Source: Ruminococcaceae bacterium UBA7080 (GTDB lineage Bacteria; Bacillota; Clostridia; Oscillospirales; Acutalibacteraceae). From it: a stretch of DNA of 9,879 nucleotides. Every line of letters begins with the position of its first letter. The first letter of the stretch is position 1. Where the stretch lies: the NCBI GenBank assembly GCA_002493595.1, contig DKZG01000001.1, positions 1 through 9,879 on the forward strand. The letters are read 5' to 3'. Position numbers and translations under genes: made by a program. The notes beneath the pieces were generated by a model. It saw only the letters and a program-made list of their open reading frames with translations, ran no database searches and was not told where the DNA came from. Positions 1-4,463 of this stretch are shown here, piece after piece.

Positions 1-20
1 TACCATTGAACTACACCCGC
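1..20 (-). tRNA. tRNA-Gly, 5' end only (cut by window edge)
   Basis: On the minus strand the first 20 bases read GCGGGTGTAGTTCAATGGTA, the usual acceptor-stem, D-stem and D-loop start of bacterial glycine tRNAs. The anticodon lies outside the window, so the isoacceptor cannot be given. It sits 28 nt downstream of tRNA-Pro and probably shares its transcript. Confidence 0.85.
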
Positions 21-48
21 ATAGTTTATGCATATAAGTGCTTTTAAG

Positions 49-123
49 TCGGGGTGACAGGATTCGAACCTGCGACCTCCTGATCCCAAATCAGGCACTC
101 TAGCCAAACTGAGCCACACCCCG
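49..123 (-). tRNA. tRNA-Pro (anticodon UGG)
   Basis: The minus strand folds into a full cloverleaf. The acceptor stem starts CGGGGTG and pairs with CACCCCG, followed by discriminator A. The anticodon stem is CCTGA/TCAGG around the loop TTTGGGA, giving anticodon TGG. The T arm is GCAGG-TTCGAAT-CCTGT, with a T-G wobble at its base. The CCA end is not encoded (CTT follows), so it must be added by nucleotidyltransferase. The gene lies between its own promoter and tRNA-Gly. Confidence 0.96.
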
Positions 124-186
124 TCAAAGTATATTAAGTAATTATTTATGTGGTAAGCTTGTACCCCATCTCTTAACGCAAGACCC

Positions 187-215
187 ATTATATAATAGCG
201 CCTAAATAATGTCAA
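187..215 (-). promoter_or_regulatory. Sigma-A promoter of the tRNA-Pro/tRNA-Gly transcript
   Basis: Reading the minus strand, a perfect -35 TTGACA (210-215) is followed by a 17-nt spacer and a perfect -10 TATAAT (187-192). Transcription should start near 180, giving a leader of about 57 nt before the tRNA-Pro 5' end. A consensus promoter fits stable-RNA genes. Confidence 0.88.
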
Positions 216-282
216 CAACTTTTTTGATAAATTTTCCACTATGACTTTTACACTGAAATAACAAATTTTATGCCGTAAAATA

Positions 283-311
283 TTGCCTTATTTTCAAGCC
301 TATTGTAGAAT
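283..311 (+). promoter_or_regulatory. Possible sigma-A promoter of the AEC transporter
   Basis: TTGCCT (283-288, four of six consensus positions) and TAGAAT (306-311, five of six) are separated by 17 nt. The start site would fall near 318, only about 14 nt before the ATG and just ahead of the Shine-Dalgarno. The short leader makes this plausible but not certain. Confidence 0.45.
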
Positions 312-331
312 TGCAATAAGCGAGGTACACT

Positions 332-1276
332 ATGGAAAACTTTATTTTCAGCATAAATGCAACAATTCCCATATTTTTAATAATACTTTTAGGATACATA
401 TTGAAAAAGATCAATTTTCTTACAGAGGAATTTGCCTCTGTCATAAACAAATATGTTTTTGTCGTTGCCCTCCCCGTCATGCTTTTTCAGGATATTGCTT
501 TATCGGACGTGAAGCAGGAAATGAATTTTAAATTTTTTATATTCTGCTTTGCCGCAACGGTTTCCATGTTTTTTCTTGTCTGGATTATTGCAAGACTTAC
601 GCTTAAGGATAAAACAATGGTGGGCGCATTTGCGCAGGCAGCCTCAAGAGGAAGCGCAGCCATATTAGGCGTTGCCTTTGTGGAAAATATATGCGGTGAC
701 ATAGGCTCCGCCCCTCTTATGATTGTTGCTGCCGTTCCTTTTTTCAATATACTTTCCGTAATCATCCTTGTTTGCAGTGCAGACACGAAAGAGAAAAACT
801 ATGGAAAAATCAAAGGTTCTCTCATAAACATTGCAAAAAATCCCATTATAATAGGAATACTTTTAGGTCTGGCATGCTCCCTTGCAAGGCTCCGCATTCC
901 GACTATACCTGCCAAGACAATCGACTATATAGCAAGAACTGCAACACCGATGGCGCTTATTGCCGTCGGAGCGGGCTTCAATGTAAACGAGGCACTAATC
1001 CGCATAAAGCCCGCTTTAGGCGCAACATTTATTAAGCTTGTAGGTCTTCCTCTCATATATCTTCCAATAGCGTACAGGCTTGGCTTTACCGGAAGTGAAA
1101 TGGTTTCCATCCTTGTTATGCTCGCAGCACCCTCAACCGTAAGCTGTTATGTTATGGCAAAAAATATGCATAACGACGGAATACTCACATCAAATATAAT
1201 CGTGCTCACAACGCTTTTGTCCTCCCTGACGCTTACACTGTGGATTTTTATACTGAAAACGATGGGATGTGTTTAG
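332..1276 (+). CDS. AEC (auxin efflux carrier) family membrane transporter
   Basis: This is a 314-residue integral membrane protein built of about ten hydrophobic segments with short polar loops, the usual size and layout of the AEC family (relatives of MdcF, YwkB and plant PIN proteins). Family-like stretches are the N-terminal PIFLIILLGYILKK, ALPVMLFQDIAL near residue 50, NPIIIGILLGLA near 170, and the C-terminal half with TPMALIAVGAGF and AAPSTVSCYVMAKN. Members export or exchange small organic anions such as malate or malonate; the substrate cannot be told from sequence. The start is supported by GAGGT at 322-326, 5 nt before the ATG. Codon use is richer in G+C at third positions than in the genes to the right, consistent with a host gene. 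It ends 18 nt from the convergent DUF262 gene. Confidence 0.9.
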   Translation: MENFIFSINATIPIFLIILLGYILKKINFLTEEFASVINKYVFVVALPVMLFQDIALSDVKQEMNFKFFIFCFAATVSMFFLVWIIARLTLKDKTMVGAFAQAASRGSAAILGVAFVENICGDIGSAPLMIVAAVPFFNILSVIILVCSADTKEKNYGKIKGSLINIAKNPIIIGILLGLACSLARLRIPTIPAKTIDYIARTATPMALIAVGAGFNVNEALIRIKPALGATFIKLVGLPLIYLPIAYRLGFTGSEMVSILVMLAAPSTVSCYVMAKNMHNDGILTSNIIVLTTLLSSLTLTLWIFILKTMGCV

Positions 1277-1278
1277 CT

Positions 1279-1318
1279 CAATATTTTAATCCCTCTATGC
1301 GCACTTTTTAAGATATTG
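1279..1318. repeat. Imperfect inverted repeat at the host/element junction, possible bidirectional terminator
   Basis: CAATATTTTAA (1279-1289) pairs with TTAAGATATTG (1308-1318) as 11 pairs, one of them G-T, around an 18-nt loop. It spans the convergent ends of the transporter (stop at 1276) and the DUF262 gene (stop at 1295-1297). The stem is AT-rich and the T tracts are short, so it would be a weak terminator. It also coincides with the likely element boundary. Confidence 0.4.
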
Positions 1319-2788
1319 TTCAAAGTCCTGTTTCATATGTAAAAAATTTTCTTTCTGATTTGCAATTAAAGCCTTCTTTTTCTCAAATTTTGGCAGCCAG
1401 TCATTTAATAGCTGACTTTTTCCTATCCGATCAGCATACCCTACCAGCGCTACAAACGAAGGTCTGTTGTCTTCCGATAAAAATTCAGAATCAATATTTT
1501 CAATAGCTTCTGAAAAATCGTTTGCCATCATCTCATATAACTCAATTTCATCATCATCTATATCATTATCAATATATTCACGAATAATATCTCCTACGGT
1601 AATATTTTGATTATCTGTAATTTTTTCATTTTTTTTGTTACTACTTTTTTTATTGCCATTTTCTTTATTGCTATTTCCTTTATTACAATGTAAAAAATCA
1701 TTCATTATAGTTTGTAAAATGTACAGCTTATCCTCAATAACACCTTTATCCTTCGTCGATTTACAGCCATCAAGCTCTGCAAAAGAAAGATTGTTTGTAT
1801 ATTTTCCACTACCTTTAACCAATATGTATCTGTGCGATACCTTTATTTTTATCTTTTTTATTTCTTCATAGTGTTCCAGGAACAATTGAAACTTATCATC
1901 CGATAAACCTGTTTTAGAAAATCTGTCAAAAAGCATAAACCAGATAAGCGCATTTTTTGAGGAAAACAGTTTACCTGTCTGTGGAGTGATTACCTCCAGC
2001 AATCTGTCTAAATATTGACCAAATTTGTGAAACATATCTTCTGTTGCATTATTATTCAAGTGTTTGCCTATCTTTTTTGCGTCCTTATTCCATGCGTCAA
2101 AAAAGTTTAATCCCATAATTGCTTCTGACACTACTTTATCAACAGTTCCGTTCCTGTCGGCAGTTGGAGAATAATTAGCGCAATCATTGAAAAAAGCATG
2201 TTCTGATAATTCCTTTACATATTTGGCTGTATTATGCATATACGCGGATATTCTCTGCGCTACAACCATTGGTCTTCCTGAATTATATCTGACAATGTGT
2301 CTGCCTACCTCTTCATCCGTACAGTCCAGATGCTTAACAATATCTACAGGACAATTATCAAAATCTTCTTTTATTTTGTCAGGAAGATCTTTATATGCCT
2401 TTCCACGCAAATCATAAGAAACATTTTTATATGTAATATTGCCATCCTCTCCCTTTATCGCCTCCTGATATTCGATTGCGAATGGATCAATTTTTTTTCC
2501 CAAAGCAAATTTGCCTGATTTATAGTTTGCAATAGTGGTAGACCTTTGAAGCCCATCAATCAGCCAGAGTACAACTCCCTGTTCTGTAAGCTGTTCACAT
2601 ATTTTAATAGGATCAAAATCCTCATTTTTAATAACCGTAACAATAAAATTATCACGGGTACTATTATCCCACTGCCCTGATTTTCTCTGCTGGGGATGAT
2701 TGTCTCTTAAATCTCCCCTATTAAGCATTCCACAAAGTTTGGATACCATATATGTATCCCTTTTGATTTTATCTCTTAGTAATTTCAT
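1295..2788 (-). CDS. DUF262 (ParB-like) domain protein, prophage-associated
   Basis: This is a 497-residue protein. The first ~180 residues match the DUF262 pattern: QQRKSGQW (33-40), a hydrophobic strand leading to WLIDGLQRSTTI (75-86) in which DGLQR replaces the common DGQQR, and NSGRPM (169-174) where relatives have an N-x-G turn. A helical middle part ends near 368, then an Asn/Lys/Ser-rich linker (369-390) leads to a second, mostly acidic helical region (395-497). DUF262 is the nucleotide-hydrolysing and nuclease-linked half of GmrSD-type systems and belongs to the ParB/sulfiredoxin-like fold; no separate DUF1524 HNH motif is visible here. The gene starts 3 nt after the sigma gene stop, and its Shine-Dalgarno (AAAGGATG) lies inside the last codons of that gene, so translation is probably coupled. 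It could be a DNA-binding or nuclease partner of the sigma factor, an anti-host factor, or phage defence. Confidence 0.7.
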   Translation of the reverse strand: MKLLRDKIKRDTYMVSKLCGMLNRGDLRDNHPQQRKSGQWDNSTRDNFIVTVIKNEDFDPIKICEQLTEQGVVLWLIDGLQRSTTIANYKSGKFALGKKIDPFAIEYQEAIKGEDGNITYKNVSYDLRGKAYKDLPDKIKEDFDNCPVDIVKHLDCTDEEVGRHIVRYNSGRPMVVAQRISAYMHNTAKYVKELSEHAFFNDCANYSPTADRNGTVDKVVSEAIMGLNFFDAWNKDAKKIGKHLNNNATEDMFHKFGQYLDRLLEVITPQTGKLFSSKNALIWFMLFDRFSKTGLSDDKFQLFLEHYEEIKKIKIKVSHRYILVKGSGKYTNNLSFAELDGCKSTKDKGVIEDKLYILQTIMNDFLHCNKGNSNKENGNKKSSNKKNEKITDNQNITVGDIIREYIDNDIDDDEIELYEMMANDFSEAIENIDSEFLSEDNRPSFVALVGYADRIGKSQLLNDWLPKFEKKKALIANQKENFLHMKQDFEQYLKKCA

Positions 2789-2791
2789 AGT

Positions 2792-3370
2792 TTACATCCT
2801 TTCTACCACTGGTCTCAGTGGTTTTATCCTTTCGTCTGCCAAAATTCTTTTCATGGAATTTTCAAAATGCTTTAGTGTAATATGTAATTCTTTGCAAATC
2901 TCATCAGGCGTATGATTATCTGATAAAAGAAATGCAATTTTTCTCTGTAATGGAGATAAACCATTTAAATACTCATAAACCTCCTTTCTCCATTCTTCTC
3001 TCTTATCTTTTTCAATCACTTCCTTTTCAATGGTAAAATCATCAACAATAAAATCACCAATTGTAGTATTTTCATCATCGCCAACGAGCGAATCAATGGA
3101 AACAGACATTATATCTGCTTTTCGTTTTTCCCGATTCCTCCTCGTCATTTCTGTTTTTATTTTATTCGACAGGCAGGAATATAAAAATGCGTCAAAGGGC
3201 TGCAATCCATCATACCGTCTCATTACATCCACAAACACTTCATTTGCAAGAGAATAAAAATCATCTAAGTCTTTATCCGAAAGCCCACCAAACTTTAATA
3301 AGATTTTATTCACTACTTTATGAAGTTTTTTTGCATTGTCTGCGTAATATGCAATTAATATCTGATTCAT
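2792..3370 (-). CDS. Small sigma-70-family RNA polymerase sigma factor
   Basis: This is a 192-residue protein with the two-domain layout of small alternative sigma factors. Residues ~33-84 look like region 2 (LDDFYSLANEVFVDVMRRYDG, then PFDAFLYSCLSNKIKTEMTRR). An acidic linker (85-128) includes SIDSLVGDDENTTIGDFI, resembling the region 3/linker of RpoD-like factors. Region 4 (~130-180) contains LSPLQRKIAFLLSDNHTPDEIC and a helix-turn-helix ending near MKRI. It should bind host RNA polymerase core and redirect it. I chose ATG 3370 because AGAGAGGTG lies 8 nt upstream on the minus strand; the in-frame ATG at 3415 has no such site and would add 15 residues. It is the first gene of an operon with the DUF262 gene and is controlled by an SOS-type promoter. 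The target promoters are not proven; the repeated AGTTTC motif is the best candidate. Confidence 0.82.
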   Translation of the reverse strand: MNQILIAYYADNAKKLHKVVNKILLKFGGLSDKDLDDFYSLANEVFVDVMRRYDGLQPFDAFLYSCLSNKIKTEMTRRNREKRKADIMSVSIDSLVGDDENTTIGDFIVDDFTIEKEVIEKDKREEWRKEVYEYLNGLSPLQRKIAFLLSDNHTPDEICKELHITLKHFENSMKRILADERIKPLRPVVERM

Positions 3371-3466
3371 TATTGATACACCTCTCTGATTATATAATGT
3401 CCAATGCTGTGCCAACAGTGTCTGAAGATGGGTCCTTTAAATATCCGATTATTTTTAACAATAGTT

Positions 3467-3495
3467 AGTATAGAACAAATGTTCTGTTTTGTCAA
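3467..3495 (-). promoter_or_regulatory. Sigma-A promoter of the sigma/DUF262 operon
   Basis: On the minus strand a perfect -35 TTGACA (3490-3495) is followed by exactly 17 nt and the -10 TATACT (3467-3472, five of six). Transcription should start near 3460, giving a leader of about 90 nt to the sigma start codon. The spacer is almost filled by a LexA-type palindrome. Confidence 0.87.
3472..3485. promoter_or_regulatory. LexA/SOS-box-like operator 1, inside the promoter spacer
   Basis: AGAACAAATGTTCT has perfect GAAC and GTTC arms around AAAT and fits the Gram-positive LexA (DinR) consensus CGAACRNRYGTTYG in its core. It lies between the -35 and -10 of the sigma operon promoter, where a bound repressor would block RNA polymerase. 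Confidence 0.75.
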
Positions 3496-3504
3496 TATTC
3501 CTTT

Positions 3505-3518
3505 CGAACATTTGTTTG
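3505..3518. promoter_or_regulatory. LexA/SOS-box-like operator 2, upstream of the -35
   Basis: CGAACATTTGTTTG matches the CGAACRNRYGTTYG consensus except for one purine position. Its centre is 33 nt from the centre of box 1, about three helical turns, so two dimers would sit on the same DNA face and could cooperate. Confidence 0.65.
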
Positions 3519-3601
3519 CCCCATTGATTGTAAATGAAATTAAAAAGCATCCAAATTATGCGAGCAAAAAAATTCTGTTAAGAGCAAATTTCAAATGTAG
3601 A

Positions 3602-3628
3602 AATATATATTTAGGCGATTGCGAAACT
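3602..3628 (-). promoter_or_regulatory. AGTTTC promoter-like motif, copy A (towards the sigma operon)
   Basis: The minus strand reads AGTTTCGCAATCGCC and then TAAATATATATTT. It matches the other two copies at nearly every position of the first 15 bases, with the TATAT block 15-16 nt after AGTTTC. It points at the sigma operon and lies upstream of the SOS promoter, so it could be a second, autoregulated start with a leader of over 200 nt. Confidence 0.6.
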
Positions 3629-3637
3629 AAGTTTTTC

Positions 3638-3658
3638 GGCAACGTCCGTTGTTCAATA
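3638..3658 (-). repeat. 21-bp inverted repeat, left copy, with a 12-bp palindrome
   Basis: This 21-bp segment is identical, on the opposite strand, to 8123-8143. Its core CAACGGACGTTG (3640-3651) is itself a palindrome with 5-bp arms, as expected for a dimeric regulator site. It lies 11 nt upstream of motif copy A. A degenerate relative (CAACTAGATTTC, 3810-3821) lies 10 nt upstream of copy B. Confidence 0.8.
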
Positions 3659-3663
3659 TAAAC

Positions 3664-3800
3664 AAATCAACGCATAGCACGCTTCCCCTGCTTGTCGCAC
3701 GTAACGGTCTATATCGTTATTTTGCGAAGCAAAATGATGATCAAAAAGCGAAGCTTTTTAAGTACCGACGGCTCCAAAGCACTATGCTTATGATATTGTC
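3664..3800. other. Multi-hairpin structured segment with two GCGAAGC mini-hairpins
   Basis: Several nested complementary segments are visible. GCATAG (3672-3677) pairs with CTATGC (3782-3787), GCTT (3681-3684) with AAGC (3777-3780), GTCG (3694-3697) with CGAC (3766-3769), and TAACG with CGTTA (3702-3719). TTTTGC-GAA-GCAAAA (3720-3734) and AAAAAGC-GAA-GCTTTTT (3743-3759) are perfect hairpins. GCGAAGC is known as an unusually stable single-strand DNA hairpin. The block could be a non-coding RNA, a replication or packaging site, or a structural spacer between divergent promoters; it matches no RNA family I recognise. Confidence 0.55.
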
Positions 3801-3831
3801 TATATTTCACAACTAGATTTCGAAAAAATGA

Positions 3832-3859
3832 AGTTTCGCAATTGCCTAAAGTATATATG
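3832..3859 (+). promoter_or_regulatory. AGTTTC promoter-like motif, copy B (polymerase operon)
   Basis: AGTTTCGCAATTGCC (3832-3846) is followed by TATATG at 3854-3859, 16 nt after AGTTTC, the same spacing as copy C. No sigma-A -35 is present at a suitable distance. The predicted start would be near 3866, right at the Shine-Dalgarno of the next gene, giving a very short leader. Confidence 0.65.
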
Positions 3860-3875
3860 AAACGAGGAGAAACAA

Positions 3876-4094
3876 ATGACAGAAAAAATTAACAGACCTA
3901 TTATTTTTGAACCAGACTACACAAAATTCGGAGGACTTATACACACTTCAGATTTTAATACGGAACGCAAAAAAGAAAGCACGAATGGTTCAGCCATTGC
4001 CCAACGTATTATTTCTGACAGAAACTTTGATATAAAATGCAGAAATAATATTAAAGCTAATTTATCCGGAAAGGAGCTTAGAAATGATAAATAA
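3876..4094 (+). CDS. Small hypothetical protein, first gene of the polymerase operon
   Basis: This is a 72-residue polar protein with no recognisable domain. It begins MTEKINRPIIFEPDYTKFGG and ends in a Lys/Arg/Asn-rich stretch. It is supported as a gene by GAGGAGA (3864-3870) 5 nt before the ATG, by motif copy B just upstream, and by an 11-nt stop/start overlap with the next gene. I do not recognise a family. As the first product of the operon it may be an early regulator or a polymerase accessory; that is only a guess from position. Confidence 0.65.
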   Translation: MTEKINRPIIFEPDYTKFGGLIHTSDFNTERKKESTNGSAIAQRIISDRNFDIKCRNNIKANLSGKELRNDK

Positions 4095-4422
4095 ACTTAC
4101 ATATAAAAAAATTGCGGATTCCATAATTGAAATTGATCTACTGAACGGATATACGGTTATTGCCATTTACACGTGGAATAAACACACACATGATTATTCA
4201 GTCCAATTAAGATTAAAGGAAAATACCATTGACAGATGGGATGTTATGGAAAAAGCCCGACAGCTTAAATTTAATTGTAATTACAAGGTTATTCATTCCG
4301 CTATTTTAAAGCATGTATCACATTTATTATATGATGGCTTCTTTGATTATTATATTGAGCGATACAAATATGAAATGAAATGCTTTGAGATGGGTGATGA
4401 GATAAGCTGTCTTAATGCATAA
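4084..4422 (+). CDS. Hypothetical protein, second gene of the polymerase operon
   Basis: This is a 112-residue protein. An N-terminal beta-rich half (IIEIDLLNGYTVIAIY, HDYSVQLRLKENTIDRWDVM) is followed by helices rich in aromatic residues (LLYDGFFDYYIERYKYEMKCF). No signal peptide or metal motif is visible. The Shine-Dalgarno AAAGGAG (4070-4076) lies 7 nt before the ATG and inside the preceding gene, so the two are probably translationally coupled. Proteins of this look occur in mobile elements of gut Clostridia as far as I recall, but no function is known to me. The next gene starts 41 nt after its stop. Confidence 0.7.
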   Translation: MINKLTYKKIADSIIEIDLLNGYTVIAIYTWNKHTHDYSVQLRLKENTIDRWDVMEKARQLKFNCNYKVIHSAILKHVSHLLYDGFFDYYIERYKYEMKCFEMGDEISCLNA

Positions 4423-4463
4423 TGAAGCATTGAGATATAGTAAACAGGCGAGGTGAATACAAA

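Larger units (their letters stand above)
3371..3875. other. 505-bp divergent control region between the sigma operon and the polymerase operon
   Basis: I see no convincing gene in this stretch. From left to right it holds a possible second -10 (TATAAT, minus strand, 3389-3394, with TTGGCA 15 nt upstream, poor spacing), an SOS-type promoter with two LexA-like boxes, a minus-strand copy of the AGTTTC promoter-like motif, a multi-hairpin block, and a plus-strand copy of the motif next to the first gene of the polymerase operon. The two motif copies face away from each other, so the region is partly an inverted repeat. Confidence 0.75.

Noticed and set aside
1279..1318. A dif/XerCD-type recombination site at the boundary
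   Set aside because: Arms are 11 bp, but the centre is 18 nt rather than about 6, and the sequence does not match known dif sites.
3371..3415. Upstream ATG extending the sigma factor by 15 residues
   Set aside because: No Shine-Dalgarno precedes it, while ATG 3370 has AGAGAGGTG at good spacing; the extra residues do not resemble a sigma N-terminus.
3455..3550. Short minus-strand frame (31 codons) between motif copy A and the SOS promoter
   Set aside because: It could be a leader peptide, but there is no ribosome site before its ATG, and the codons are made of the operator sequences.
3404..3661. 85-codon plus-strand reading frame in the divergent control region
   Set aside because: It covers the LexA boxes, promoter and motif copy A, has no Shine-Dalgarno, and its composition follows these sites rather than a protein.
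3720..3759. CRISPR-like or tandem repeat array at the GCGAAGC hairpins
   Set aside because: There are only two short hairpins with different arms, no regular spacers and no cas genes.
4414..4431. Small stem AATGC/GCATT between the 112-residue gene and the polymerase gene
   Set aside because: A 5-bp stem without a T tract is too weak to call a terminator, and the genes appear to be in one operon.
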